From Cinnamomum chago (Eukaryota > Streptophyta > Magnoliopsida > Laurales > Lauraceae): a DNA stretch of 64,000 nucleotides. Shown here piece by piece: positions 23,601 through 34,500 of the stretch (position 1 is the stretch's first letter; every line of letters starts with the position of its first letter). Made by a program: the position numbers and the translations under genes. The stretch is from positions 18,360,501-18,424,500 of the forward strand of contig CP142454.1 in assembly GCA_038049695.1 (NCBI GenBank). The letters are read 5' to 3'. A model generated the notes under the pieces. It made no database searches, was not told where the DNA came from, and was given only the letters and a program-made list of their open reading frames with translations.

Positions 23601-25763
23601 AAAGATCCAATTAGGAGACAAAACATCAAAAAACACTTATGAGGCAATTAACCTTCACATGTTAAACACGCAAGCAAGAGGGGGGAAAAGAAAGGATCTC
23701 ACATTAGCATCTCCACGCCCCCAACTTTGATCTTCACCAAAAAGTTCAACTGCAGTTTCTTCTTTGATTTTCAGGATATCTTCAGGAGCATCGACAACCT
23801 ATGGAGGAAATACGCCATTAAAACAAGCCAATTAGGAGCAAGTAAGGAATGGTTATGAAGACTTATTTTAATGGCAATAGTTATAAAGATAGAGACCAAC
23901 TAATGTTGAATTAGCACAGATGGACCTCTAAGAAATAAGAAGTGCGCAGGGAAAAAGGAAAAGAAAAGAAAAGAAAGAAACAGTATCCAAAGTACATGAA
24001 AGAAAGCGGCTCAGTCCCCCCCCCCCACCCCCCAAACATGGGAGTTGTTGAATAAGCGAGGAAAGTGAGATGAGACATTCTGATTTGCACGTTCAGTCAG
24101 TCACTTTCCGCAACAATAAATATAATAACATTAAACATCCCAGCCAACCTCATCAAAAGTAATGTTGGATGCAATACAAGCAATCAAATATATACTTTCT
24201 TATAAGTAATCCAGAATGACCAGGGCAAAGATGGATTTGATCTTTAAATACTGGGGGAGAGGTACAGAAATCAGTCACAAAATAAAGAGGACCAATATAG
24301 CATACCTGTCTAAGTTGCAAGAGCTGGTCTCGCGTGTACTGAACACGTTCATGACCCTCGTCTCCAGCCTATAAAAAACAGAACTATTAGAAAGAGCCAA
24401 GGGCATCCCCAATTCCTATTGCTCCACAGATACATATCAATATCATGCATGCTACAGACCCACACTGTCCCTTCTATCCTACCATATCCACATATTGGCA
24501 CAACCTATTCATCTAGAAGATCTGAATCATGGGTGTAAAAAAAGGAAAAACTTGAGTGTTAAGAGATGCTCAATATCAAGGAAAAAAAAAAGGTCGAAAA
24601 GACATAGTTCAGATTTTAAGACATGTATATACAGCAAGATCTATAAGCATAATTTTAAACTAGAGAGGCCATCTATAATTGGACTTGAACCTGCTAGCCA
24701 AACAGGCTGTGTGATTATATGCCAGAATAGTAAGCCTACCTGGCAAATTGCATATCTAAATTGAACAGTGTATGAAAGTTTCTACACAAAGCTCAAAGAA
24801 AGTTTAATTAGAATGACCAGTTCCCGGAAGAAAGATTAATTAGAATGACCAGTTCCTGGAATATTTCCCCATTGACGTAAAAGAAAATCGTACGAAATCA
24901 TACACAGTGAAAGATTGGCTGAGTAAGATAACTTTCCAGACAACTTTAACAAAGTTAACGTTCTTAAAACATACTGTCATCAGCTTTCAAGCACCATAGA
25001 AATCTGCAAAGAGAAAGACCAGAAAGAACTAAGTGAATGAGAAAACCAAAGCCAACGCCTTGGAAAATCAATTCTAATATAGAATTTAGACGATGTACCC
25101 CAAAAATCACAATTGGGTTTATTTATTTCTTGTCTTCAAGAGAAAAGATGGTCACTGGTCCACTTTTCTTCCATCCCTATTCCACCCCAAATCAAGAAAT
25201 CACGGACAATAAAGATTCAAAAGCAGAAGTGGCAGAAAGAATAGTTATCACATCTAGAGTACACATTGAATTGGATTAAATAGCCATCGATTTCCCCCCA
25301 AAATATTATAACTCACCCACGATCCGATTTGCATTCAAACAGAGTGAAAAAGACATTAACTTTACTTACATATCAGCAAACCAAAAGCTAAACAACAACA
25401 AAAAAAACCCATCAATTTCTTCATTATCTCAAGAACTAAACATTAAACCGCATCATCGTCATCGTCAATAATAAACAATAGTAATACAGCTAGCAATCAG
25501 GCATAAAAAAAACCCATCTGAAGCCGAGAAGGATAATATAAACCCTGGATCCGTACGAGCGGCTAGGGTTCTGGATCAGTTACCTTGAAGGAGGCTGCGG
25601 GATCTGCGCCATGCGGGCGGAGGAGCGGGAGATCGGAGGAAAAGCCACCACCACCGGCACCAGCGCCGGGACAGGAGCTTCCGAAGCGAGGAGCGATAAG
25701 CCGACTGCCTCGATTGCCTCCACCACCAGGACGCAAGCTCAGGACCGTCTGATCTGCCTGCAT
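12056..25763 (-). CDS. EIFISO4G: Eukaryotic translation initiation factor isoform 4G (eIFiso4G), complete, nine exons
   Basis: Scaffold of the plant-specific eIFiso4F cap-binding complex, bridging eIFiso4E, eIF4A and eIF3. The exons are 25584-25763, 24306-24368, 23703-23798, 23152-23397, 18746-18843, 17325-17412, 16876-17226, 13760-14002 and 12056-13090. They join in frame to 799 aa, close to the usual ~780-790. The N-terminus [15 protein letters not shown] is typical. Residues 71-77 (YTRDQLL) match the eIF4E-binding YxxxxL-hydrophobic motif. A charged linker with [10 protein letters not shown] follows, then MIF4G (about 205-440, with [19 protein letters not shown] and [20 protein letters not shown]), then a Gly/Met/Pro linker with GMPG repeats. 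MA3 (about 636-759) closes the protein, ending [10 protein letters not shown]. This ATG is the first in frame. Oddities are C at +3 in the donors of exons 6 and 7 and a copied exon 5 end in the intron after exon 5. Confidence 0.96.
14567..14673 (-). mobile_element. RTE-type LINE 3' tail fused to a (TC)n microsatellite
   Basis: On the minus strand the sequence encodes [12 protein letters not shown] and stop, the C-terminal end of RTE-clade LINE ORFs, followed by a (GAT)n tail at about 14567-14580. Directly next to it lies a perfect (TC)n run (about 14622-14673), so the LINE piece is only about 55 bp. It sits in eIFiso4G intron 7. Confidence 0.7.
15126..15312. repeat. Tandem-like direct repeat of about 65 bp
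   Basis: AGTTGGGTCTCATCTGCATC with its downstream CACCTTATATCCTTCACCTC block occurs at 15126-15192 and again at 15248-15312, almost identical. It lies in eIFiso4G intron 7, inside AT-rich MITE-like sequence with GAATTCTAGCAATTCA-type phrases. The element type is unresolved. Confidence 0.7.
15741..16222. mobile_element. Decayed MITE with GGCAATGGGTCGG-type inverted ends
   Basis: The left end reads GGCATGGCAATGGGTCGG, and the complement of the right end reads TAGGGATGGCGATGGGTCAG. Both are the kind of ends seen on a common plant hAT-like MITE. I could not find a clean 8-bp target duplication, so the borders are approximate. It lies in eIFiso4G intron 7. Confidence 0.5.
16357..16620 (-). mobile_element. 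RTE-type LINE 3' fragment with (GAT)n tail
   Basis: The minus strand encodes a degenerate RTE ORF end: [19 protein letters not shown] (with one frameshift), then AQDRSEW, then [12 protein letters not shown] and stop, followed by a (GAT)n tail near 16365-16387. This is the same family as the shorter tails at 14.6, 21.1 and 22.5 kb, and it shows that those tails derive from RTE elements. Confidence 0.8.
17538..18081. repeat. Intronic minisatellite, three copies of about 180 bp
   Basis: Three tandem copies begin with CATATTT(C/A)TGAAATATGA at about 17538, 17723 and 17909. Each contains TGCCCACTTTGCTTTT, AAATGCATGAAT and AAACTAGAGCCTC, and each ends in a CA/CG-rich stretch that differs in length. 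The array lies entirely within eIFiso4G intron 5. Similarity between copies is high, so the expansion is recent. Confidence 0.88.
18281..18815 (-). repeat. Tandem duplication carrying a second copy of the 3' part of eIFiso4G exon 5
   Basis: Two copies of about 240 bp (about 18281-18516 and 18574-18815) share intron sequence plus the exon-5 end. The left copy contains an exon-like piece at 18450-18516 that reads [20 protein letters not shown] and keeps the donor GG|GTAATG. The true exon reads STRR and KELV at the same places. The spacer 18520-18565 is a third copy of a short segment (GACATGTCTGAAG). The left copy lacks the upstream exon half and its acceptor, so it is probably a dead pseudo-exon. 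Confidence 0.85.
18844..19752. other. eIFiso4G intron 4, segment before the hAT insertion
   Basis: AT-rich intron DNA with no exon or recognisable element. An open frame at 19606-19812 is Ser/Lys-rich, has no domain, and runs across the hAT element boundary. Confidence 0.5.
19761..20886. mobile_element. Non-autonomous hAT transposon, 1126 bp, with 8-bp target duplication
   Basis: The element begins CAGTGTTGAGAAATTCGTTT and its right end is the complement of CAGTGTTACGAAATTCGTTT. An 8-bp target duplication CTCATTAC flanks it exactly (19753-19760 and 20887-20894), which is diagnostic of hAT. Inside are four or more copies of a unit of about 62 bp carrying CATTTAATTTAT (about 19920-20190) and TTCGG-rich subterminal blocks. 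A GC-richer segment (about 20395-20620) has short ATG-started frames and a CT-rich tract. No transposase is seen. It lies in eIFiso4G intron 4. Confidence 0.9.
21128..21200 (-). mobile_element. RTE-type LINE 3' tail
   Basis: The minus strand carries the RTE terminal block (CCCAACATAGTTGGGACAAG) followed by (GAT)n. One base is missing relative to the intact [12 protein letters not shown] frame. Only the last ~50 bp of the element are present. Confidence 0.65.
21577..21986. mobile_element. TRIM (miniature LTR retrotransposon), 410 bp, complete with 5-bp target duplication
   Basis: LTR1 (21577-21747, 171 bp) and LTR2 (21818-21986, 169 bp) both start TGTTAGGT and end GATCCTACA. Two bases after LTR1 comes TGGTATCAAAGC, the primer-binding site for initiator Met tRNA with one change from TGGTATCAGAGC. 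A polypurine tract GTGAGGGGGGA precedes LTR2. The whole is flanked by TTCTC (21572-21576 and 21987-21991). The internal region is only 70 bp and non-coding. This is the full anatomy of a TRIM. It lies in eIFiso4G intron 4. Confidence 0.95.
22500..22572 (+). mobile_element. RTE-type LINE 3' tail with (GAT)n/(GAC)n run
   Basis: The plus strand reads GCTGACCTCAACATAGTTAG, then GACAAGGCGATGATG, the RTE terminal block in the orientation opposite to the other copies, running into an imperfect (GAT)n tail. It lies in eIFiso4G intron 4. Confidence 0.65.
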
Positions 25764-25960
25764 AACTCGGTCACTGTTCCCCTCGTAATATCCTGGCCGT
25801 CGGATTTCAAATAGAAGAGAAAGAGGAAGAGATAGAGAGAGAAAGACGGAGTTTTTATAGAGAGAGGGAACCTTTTTGTTGGAAAGGGCTCTCCCTCTCT
25901 GTGGATGCAAAGAGAGAAGGAGAAAAAAGGGCACAAGGGAATGGAAGGGGGTTATATAAT
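25764..25960 (-). promoter_or_regulatory. eIFiso4G 5' leader (CT-rich on coding strand)
   Basis: The stretch upstream of the start codon is strongly CT-rich on the coding strand (a GAGA-type run on the plus strand), as in many plant leaders of translation-machinery genes. The reading frame stays open upstream of the ATG for about 57 codons but has no further in-frame ATG. The true transcription start cannot be read from sequence. Confidence 0.45.
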
Positions 25961-26446
25961 GGAGGAGGAAAAGCAGGACACCTCTTTTATGTCCTTAGAA
26001 TGATTGCCATTGTAAGATTGATTGTCATTCTTTGTTAGTCTTACACAAAACAAGATTCTGTGGGTCAATTAGGAGCCCATTTTGATGGATTGGGCTGAAG
26101 TTTGATTGGGGCTTAGATGGTGGGTCGTGAGGCAATTTGGTTCGGTTGAGCTGAGCTGATTGGTCGAATGTACGCATGAGGCAAATTTGAGCCTTACCTA
26201 TTTAATCATCAGGTGAAAAATGTCAACTCAAACGTAGCGTTATTAAAATCGTAATTACTATGACAAGTCCCTTAAAAGCATGCATTTTTTGCACGTATGG
26301 TTTTATATTGTCTATATCTAGTGGATCCAATGGATGAATTGGTCTGACTCAGTGAGATATGAATTTAACATGCATAGAACTTCAAATTAAAATTTCAAAT
26401 TATTCAAGCCACTCTATTTAGGTATTTAGTGAATAAGTTAAGATTA
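25961..26446. other. Intergenic DNA upstream of eIFiso4G
   Basis: Presumed promoter side of eIFiso4G. No coding region, repeat structure or clear element was identified. Confidence 0.4.
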
Positions 26447-26849
26447 GGGATGTAAATGAATCCCTCGTTCTCTGATTACCCGGCTAGAGGTTCTGACCGT
26501 AAGTAGTTGGATTTGGGTTTTTATGCAAGTCCTAATAATATAAACGGGTTTGGATCACCCACCTTCTTCGGATACATGACCTAAATGGAGTCTGAGTCCA
26601 CCTTGGTTTCGTCCCGTGGATCTAAAACCTGACATATTACCTCGATTTTTATAAATTCATCATAAAATCTAGTTTTTTGCCTTTAAATCATTCTCTATCT
26701 ATGTCTAAACTCAAACCCAGATCTGTCTCACATATGGAATTCGTTCTCGTTCCAGCTTCTCATTCAATATTTTAGTTCCATCTTCTTTTTATATAGTTCC
26801 GGTTTTGGGGCCCAACGAGAATCCGAACTAGAGCAGCCGGTTTACATCC
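26447..26849. mobile_element. MITE, about 403 bp, ends GGGATGTAAA / TTTACATCC
   Basis: Short inverted ends (GGATGTAAA and TTTACATCC) are flanked by TTA, or TTAG if the element starts one base later, on both sides. This suggests a PIF/Harbinger-like 3-bp target or a similar family. A related but 5'-truncated copy lies at 31025-31245 and shares GACCTGACATATTA and the block before ATAACCTATCATTT. No coding capacity. Confidence 0.65.
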
Positions 26850-29190
26850 TTAGCTAACATAGCCTATCATTTCAAGAGGGGGGGGACTCAATGGTCGGGC
26901 ACCACTTATTGAGGTCTATAAATAGAACTTTGACCGAACAGTTCATCTAATTTCTTTAATAAATTATTTAAGATTGTGTTGTATCTTTGCCACTTATTAT
27001 CTGTTGGAGCCCATGAAAGATAAGAGGGAAACATAAAAATGACAACAACCTCTTTTCCTTCTCCGGGCCAGCATTTGTCACTTGATGTGATGATGCAGTT
27101 AAAAGTACAATTAAACAGAATGAAAAAGAATTCTATCATGAACCAAATCACAGAACCCTCAATCTTTCCAAAAGAAAATTAAAGAAAAATAACTTACAAA
27201 TAGTATCAAGCAAATTACAACTCCCATTTTTCAAAACAAAAATCACATCAAAATTACTTTAATTCAAATTTCTTATACTTTAAAAAAAAAAAAAGTAAAA
27301 AAATAACTTACTTTCTTCACAAAAAGACAAAAAACCTCAAAAAATTTATACAAAAAAGTCAATAAGATTTTATAACAAACAACTAAAAATAAAATATCAT
27401 TATAACTCACTTATATTTTATTTTAGTTTCAAAATAATATTTACTTCACTCAACTCCATTAATAAAGCCCCCAAACAACCCCTAAAAGGGAAATTGAACT
27501 TTATGTCATTGACCATGGTTTGTATAAGAGCGGCAAAACCCTAACTTCCACATTATAGCAAAAGTTACTAAAAAATAAAAAAACAATTATATTATAAACC
27601 CTTGAACCAAATTCTAAACTAACATTTTCATTACCTTAATCACGAAAATTCAAACTCAAAAACCCTAAATAAACATAAAGGTAAATTAATATAAATATTT
27701 TTTTTTCATAAAAATAGCATTTTGAACTAAAAAAAAAAACTCAAATGGCATTTGAAATGGGAGAAATAAGCTGCTCATCGAATGTGTCTTCTCATTTCAT
27801 CAACTATTCAACCAGTTGTTCAATAGCATCATGTAATGGCACCCAAATGGGCAGTTGGCTTTGTCCGATCGGCGTCTAGGCCATTTGGAATTGTTACCTG
27901 TGAAATCTCTTCACATGAATATATACACCAAACGGTCCACGCCTAAAGTTGATGGCCTGCCGCTCAATTTTTATTACGTGGCAGACTAACATGGGCTCGG
28001 TTGCAGTAAAAAGGATTTTTAATTTTTGTTGCGCCACCGTCCTGGATTTCACTCTCAGCGTACAACACTACTGCCAGAGTCACAGTTACTCTTGTTTCAA
28101 TGTCGACTGATCATGCATCCAGTTTTATAGATATTACATAAGATATAATGAATTCAGTCTTCACATGATGCCTTAGAAATTGTTCCAATTTTCACATTTC
28201 CAATTTCTTGAAACTTTGGTACAATTGTTTTTAAAAAGTCAAGAAAATTTTCACCATTCTTTGAAAAACCCTCCACAAGAGAAACTTGTAACCATTTTAT
28301 TTTATATCGTTTTCCCTAATCCCCCCCTCCCCCGCGGAGTTTTAAATTTTATTTTGCGCACAAGTTCAAAAAATATTATGTGGACCATGTCACAAGTATT
28401 ACATGAACGATAAATGTTCTTATCATGGTAATGGGCCGCGCTACATGGATCCAACCCCATTGAGATCTGAAAAAATATTATATAAAAAAAACTCTATAAT
28501 GAATTGAAGTTATCGAAAGGTTTTTACCCCACTCAATGCCTAAGTTAATGGGTCATTTGTCTAAAAAAAAAAACTAATGAGCTCAATTTTTATTTTTTAA
28601 ATAAAATTCTCTTTTTTTATATATTTTATCGGTAAATCTTCATTTACCCTAACTTAACTTCTAAATACGGTATTCTCCCCGTATTAGAAGGAGAAAACTC
28701 TAATATTATCAAAAGTAGACGACAGATGTTGATAAAAGTAAAAATAAATTTATTCAATTATCCTAAATCCCAAATCCCTAAGCACTCATATTCCCCAACC
28801 CTAATTCCCTAAATTTCTATTCCCCAAAGGCCTAAAACGCCCAAATCACATAAACAATAAATCGATGCCCCTAAACCAGCCCTGATTACAACTATGGGGT
28901 GATTTGTGATTCTCTATTCTGTAAACTTAATAAGACGATGGAGTAGTGGTTTTCAAATTGGATCATTTGTTGTTACAATTGTGGTGGGGCACGTATTTTG
29001 ATTAATGGAATTGAGATGAATGTTGTGGTTGGAATGAAATTGAACTCTTTGTATTTGAGCATGGAATGGAATGGTGTTTGTATTTTAGAATGGAAATGGA
29101 TATTGTGATTAGAAATGAAATTGAATTCTAGAATGGAATGAAATGGATTTTGATATAATGGAATGAATTTAGAACCAGGTTTCACACAGG
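26850..29190. other. Gene-free AT-rich intergenic DNA
   Basis: No gene is supported. It includes A-rich stretches around 27160-27480 and 27640-27740. The open frame at 26906-27151 has no recognisable domain. Confidence 0.5.
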
Positions 29191-29665
29191 CAGGGGCGGA
29201 ACTGTGTTGAGGCCCGGGGGGGCCAGGCCTTTGAAAAAGTTTTTTTTTTTTTTTTTTTTTTTGAAAAAGTCTTTTAAAACACCAAAATGCCCCCCCCCCC
29301 CCCCCCCCAAGGTTTTTGGATTTTTTTTCTAAGTTAAACCCCACCCCACCCCGGCCCCCTACTCCCAACCCTTTTAACTTTCGAAAACCTCTCCAGACTC
29401 AAGTCTTAAGCCCTAACCCTTATTCAGCTCTTCCTTCTTTGTTTTGTTCGTCTCCTCTTTTTTTCCATTAATCTCTTATCTTCAGTGGTTAAAATTTTGC
29501 ACGCCGTCTTCTCTATGTCCAGCATTTTCAAGGAACAAAATCATGGTTGAACTTATAACTATGTCAAAAAGAAAACTTTAAAATATGATAGTTATAATAA
29601 TTGGTGAAATAAAATTTTATTCAAGTTTTGGCCCCCCCAAGGATGAAATCCTGGCTCCGCCCCTG
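29191..29665. mobile_element. hAT MITE, 475 bp, CAGGGGCGGA ends, 8-bp target duplication
   Basis: The left end CAGGGGCGGAAC and the complement of the right end CAGGGGCGGAGCC form the inverted repeat. CACACAGG flanks it exactly (29183-29190 and 29666-29673), the 8-bp hAT signature. Inside are a T run of about 22 at 29241-29262 and a C run of about 19 at 29290-29308, then a CT-rich stretch. No coding capacity. The CAGGGGCGGA ends match a widespread plant hAT MITE group as I recall it. Confidence 0.9.
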
Positions 29666-29673
29666 CACACAGG

Positions 29674-31024
29674 ACTTATGGTTGACTTGCACAGGTGGGG
29701 AATGGAAGGGTGTTGGAACATTAGTTGTGAAATGCAAAACAAAACTATGCTCACATATTAGAGCAATCGAGAATTGAATACTCTATTGACTGTGGACAGC
29801 TCACTGTACTCAGGACTTCTCTTTCCATAATAAGATCCCATTAAAACAAACCTAAACATCAACCCAATGCTTGACATTGAAATCTGCTTCTTGTTGCTAT
29901 GCCATGTATCCATCTGTTTAAATACTAAACATAATTATGATAATTGCAGAGAACCTAATTGGATGAACCCATTTTTTTTTTCTAACACCAATTAATCAAA
30001 TGATAAGGCCTGGTTGCAACATTTGAAACACTTTCATTACAGTCAAATGAACTAGAAAAACACCATTTACAAGTTGTCAATGGAATAACTTGATACCAAA
30101 GTGAAATGTTGCAGCAGGGCCTTCTACATTGACAATCCCCATCGGATGGCTACTGGATGAGGATTCCATTCTAATAGCACACCACAGTTGTGTAGCATGT
30201 TTCATCAAAAAATGTCCCGGTTAGTATAGATGTCATTTATAACACTCAAACAAACCAACATTTGGCACATCCATTGCTAGAACATTTCATTAACTTCCAT
30301 TGCAACGTTCAAATAGACCCAGAATTTCACTGTTTCATTGCTGTAACATTTAATTCACTGCCATTACAACATTCAGGCACCAACATCCAATTACAATATT
30401 TAAGTCCAACAATTCCATTCCATTCTGAAAAATCTCTATTTAGAAAAATCCATTCCAACAAAGAAAAACATTATAACATGCCGTGGGGAGCAACACCCTT
30501 TTACATGACAACATAGCCCCCATCAACACTACCACGTCCAATAGCTTATTCTAACAGTGAAACTATGCCAACCACTGCTTCATGAAATGGGGTCTACAAT
30601 ATGACTTGAGGTTTTTCAGTGTCGAGGAGAGACAGGAGAGAGACCTTTTGGGAGGTTTTTTTTTTTTGTTTTGTTTTGTCCCACTTAAATAAACTACTCT
30701 AGCACCGTTGGGTCCATAGTCTCATTGTCTCATGGGAGAGAGGAAGGGGAAACATAAGAAAGGGAAAGGGGAAGGGAGAGAGATTTGGGGCTAGAGACAG
30801 GAAGTTGGCCTTTCGTTGGGTTTCTTTTCATTTGCAGGGGAAGGGTAAATGGTCGGGCGACGGATGGAGGCGTGAGAGAGAGGGAGGGGAGATGAGAGAG
30901 GAGGAGAGAGATGGGAGAAAGATTTGGGGTGGGAGAGAGAAAACCAAACGCCGTGGGCGATGGAGGGAGGCAAGAGACAAGGGGATGGTAAACATTTGCA
31001 CTACACAACAGCTGGGATGAGTTT
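29674..31024. other. Gene-free intergenic DNA with a GA-rich tract
   Basis: No gene is supported. A strongly purine-rich segment (about 30735-30985) yields open frames on both strands that are low-complexity artefacts. Confidence 0.5.
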
Positions 31025-31262
31025 TATGACCTGACATATTATCTCAAATTTTGTATTTCCTCCTGAGATCTATTTTTTTTTTTAATATCGTTCTCCGCTC
31101 AGATTAGACCCGGACCTAGACCTGTCTCATATACAAAATCGGTTGTGGTTTCATCTTTTCATTAAAGATTTCAATTCCATTTTCTCATTAATAGTTCCAA
31201 TTTTAGTACCCGCCATGGACTCAGACTAAACCGACCTGTTTACATCCCAGCTAATATAACCT
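31025..31262. repeat. 5'-truncated second copy of the 26.4-kb MITE
   Basis: GACCTGACATATTATCTC and further shared blocks (CTGTCTCATATA, GTTTACATCC, then AACCTATCATTT) align with 26626-26880. The left end with GGGATGTAAA is missing. Divergence is considerable. Confidence 0.6.
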
Positions 31263-31550
31263 ATCATTTGAAGGGGGGGTCATCCAATTGTGTGGCACCA
31301 TGTGAAATAGTAAATTTGAGGGGTTTGGATTTTAAAGGCGGCCCCCATTGACGGACTTCAAGATACTAGATAATAAAAGGAAAACGCAGGGACTATATGA
31401 TAAATTCTCCCACTGAAGAAACCAAAGCAATCCGGATAAGGTCTCACGGTCCATCTTACCTTCTCCCCCACTTCTATTCCTACTCCTCGATCCTCACACT
31501 AACCAACTCATTCACAGTGAGGGGTGTGCGTTTAACTGCGCACCACCCTC

Positions 31551-34500
31551 ATGGCAGGAGCCACGGCCGCCACCTTCCCACCAAATCCTTTCCTATCTCC
31601 TACTACTCCTAAAACACTAAACCCTAAACCATTCCCTCTCCGCTTCCAATGCCCTAAATCCTCACTCTCATTGGCGACGCTGCGGGCCACGATCACCGCA
31701 CGCTACGGCGGTGGATTCCGTCCAAACTCCGGCGACTCCAGGCGGCCGCGGGAATCTCGCCAGTCGAACTTCGATCCCGATCCAGCGCTCGATCTATCCA
31801 CCATCAGGTGTTTCTTGGGTCTTCTTTTTTAAGGTTTACTGTAAAGGTTGCTTTTTTTTTGGTAGTCTACATCAGTATGCTTGATTACATGTTATTATTT
31901 TTGCTGCTGTCAGTTCTCCCTGTTCTCCATCTGACTAATTCTCGTGCTCATTCGATGCAGGTCGCCTTCTGTAAGGCTAATAGATGCGCAACAGAATATG
32001 GTTAGTTTGTTACTATATGATTTTGCTATCTTCAATGGGGGATTTTCTTTCCCGCCAACAAGTCACATTAAATTTCTTTGCAGGTTGGTATAGTGCCAAA
32101 ACGTGAAGCCGTTCAACTGTCAGAAGATGCTGGACTTGATCTGGTATGTTCTAGCAGAAGCAAAAGCTATTAGCTAATTGACCTGGCCTATTGACTGCCT
32201 CGCTACATGTCAAATTTTGTTGGCCTTCCAATTAATCATGAAAGATTCCACCTTTACATGACGGCTAAGAATTGAGCAATTTTGAGGCACTCAAAATGGT
32301 GCTATGATTGGATGGTTTGCACACGGGTAGATCTTAGGGTGGACCGTACAAACTATTGGCTTAAAAAACCAAATGATTTGCATGCTTCTAAGTGGGCCCC
32401 ACAGCCCGGGTAGTTCTGAGCTTGATAATGAATCCATACTACACTAGTCAATTCTCAATGCCCGATAGAATTGGATATTGGTTTCACTTGAATCCAGTGG
32501 GTTCTTGATTTAGTTTGGTGCTAAAGGAATAGTTTTGCTTTAGGCAATTTTGTCTTGCTACTTAGCTGCCCTTATTTTGCAGGTGATATTATCCCCAGAT
32601 GCCGATCCTCCAGTTCTCAAAATAATGGACTACAAGTATGAGTTGTTCTTTATATGCTATCAAAATTGTGTGTGACTACTTTTCAATCTTCACATATTGT
32701 TTTTCAAGCTAAATGGGACTTTGTGTACTGACAAAGAAGAAGAACTGTAACTGATCATTCAAAGATTTTATTGCCTGATCTTTTTCTTTGTTCCAATGTA
32801 CATTTTCTGAAATTGCAATGTAAACACTGCAAACTGAAGTCAAACTTGTATGATCTGGTATGATGTAATTAAACAGGTCAACTAGTGAGTTGGTTTGGTA
32901 GCTGCCACTCACTAGGTGAATTGATTATGACACCATGCTGTATAGGGCTTTGCCAGATTCAACTCAATCTTAAGGTAGATCTGGCCCATTGAATATGCTG
33001 GCCTGTGGCAGTGTAACTGGTTACCTACCCTCTTTCCTAAAAAGACAGGAAGAAAGAAAGCAAGCACGTCATTTATCATGCAACTGAAAGTTTAACACAT
33101 TTTCTTGTTATGATATATTCATAAAATGATTATATAAGGAAAACTCAGCAGTCACATATGACTCCTGTTAACTGCTATTCTTTTCAGTTATAGGCTTCTT
33201 GCATGTTGTAGCTTCTTCATTCATAGAGAAGCATCTGAACATGCTTCTTACCACTTTACAGAAAATATAGATATGAACAGCAAAAGAAGAAGAGAGAGCA
33301 ACAGAAGAAAAGTGCTGGTGAATGTCCTTCTCCTTAGAGTTTTTTCTATTTTTTATTCTCAGAAGTTTACTTGATATTTATTTTCAGGAAAAAATATAAT
33401 TTTTTTTATGGAAAAGAAATCTTCTCTTATACAAGCTCTTGTACATGCAGCAAGTCGCGTGGATATCAAGGAGGTCAAGATGGGGTAGGAGTATTTTATT
33501 TTTATTCCAATGTGCTCGCAAATGTGTTTATTACAGTATGCTTTACTTTTGGGAGATTTGGAATGGCCACATTTAGTTGGCATCCAAGTTTAGAGTTGAT
33601 GTATCTGTTTATATAATAGGACTTGTGAATTACCGAGCTACAATTGACCTGTATACGCTTGTATATCATATATTGCTGCCCCATTATCTCAATCTCAGAC
33701 CTTCCCATTCCTACAAATTAAGGAACAATAAATGACTTGAAACCTCTAATTGCTTTCAGACACTTTATAAGCGCTGCTGGATCACCTGCCTTGCTTGTTA
33801 GCTCCCAACTATAGCAATTCCTTAGAAAATGCAAGCTGTTCCATTTTAATGATGCTGGATACATATATGGATATACCAAGCCAATAGATGCTTTTATGAA
33901 ATTTAATCGCATTAAGATGGATGCAGGCATCACATCAGATACATCCATATGATGAGAAAATTACAAGGATTCATTAAGTTGTTATTTTTTTATTGGTAAG
34001 GATTCATATAATTATACCATTCAGGAAAAAAAAAAAAAAAAGATTCCTAAAATTGTGAACCTTAATATCATAGTGCATGCAGAATTGGTATTGACATTGG
34101 GACTGCCATACCGGTACACTGAACATATACAACAATCTGGGTTATCTTTGGCTCCCAGCAAATCATTAGTTTTCATTTTAGATTTTTTTTTTCTGGGTTT
34201 GGGCCGGGGGGAGCATTGCAAATGAATGATAGTAGGATCGGTTTTAGGTGTAAGACTTGGGTACTGAGGTTGATGGCATTGTAAGACTTGGATTCTTAGG
34301 AAGGCGGTTGATGGCACTGAGGTGCAGCTTCTGGGTTTGCCAAAGACGGTGGGTGGTTTAAAGTAGATGAACATAGCTTTATAGGACAAATGGATTTGGC
34401 AAGTTGGAGGAGAAAGAACAACTTCTGGAAGCAAATTCTAGTGGCTAAATATGGTCTTTCTAGAAATGGGTGGGATACCCATGTTTCTAATGCCCAGGAA

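Noticed and set aside
25764-25934. In-frame N-terminal extension of eIFiso4G
   Set aside because: The frame is open for 57 codons upstream, but there is no in-frame ATG. The first codon of the open stretch is GTG, and the family N-terminus [13 protein letters not shown] begins at 25763.
28973-29368. 131-codon frame across poly(T) and poly(C) runs
   Set aside because: It is made by homopolymers in the hAT MITE and has no protein-like composition.
30730-31037. Overlapping Pro/Ser and Arg/Glu-rich frames on both strands
   Set aside because: Shadows of a purine-rich tract, with no start context, domains or splice links.
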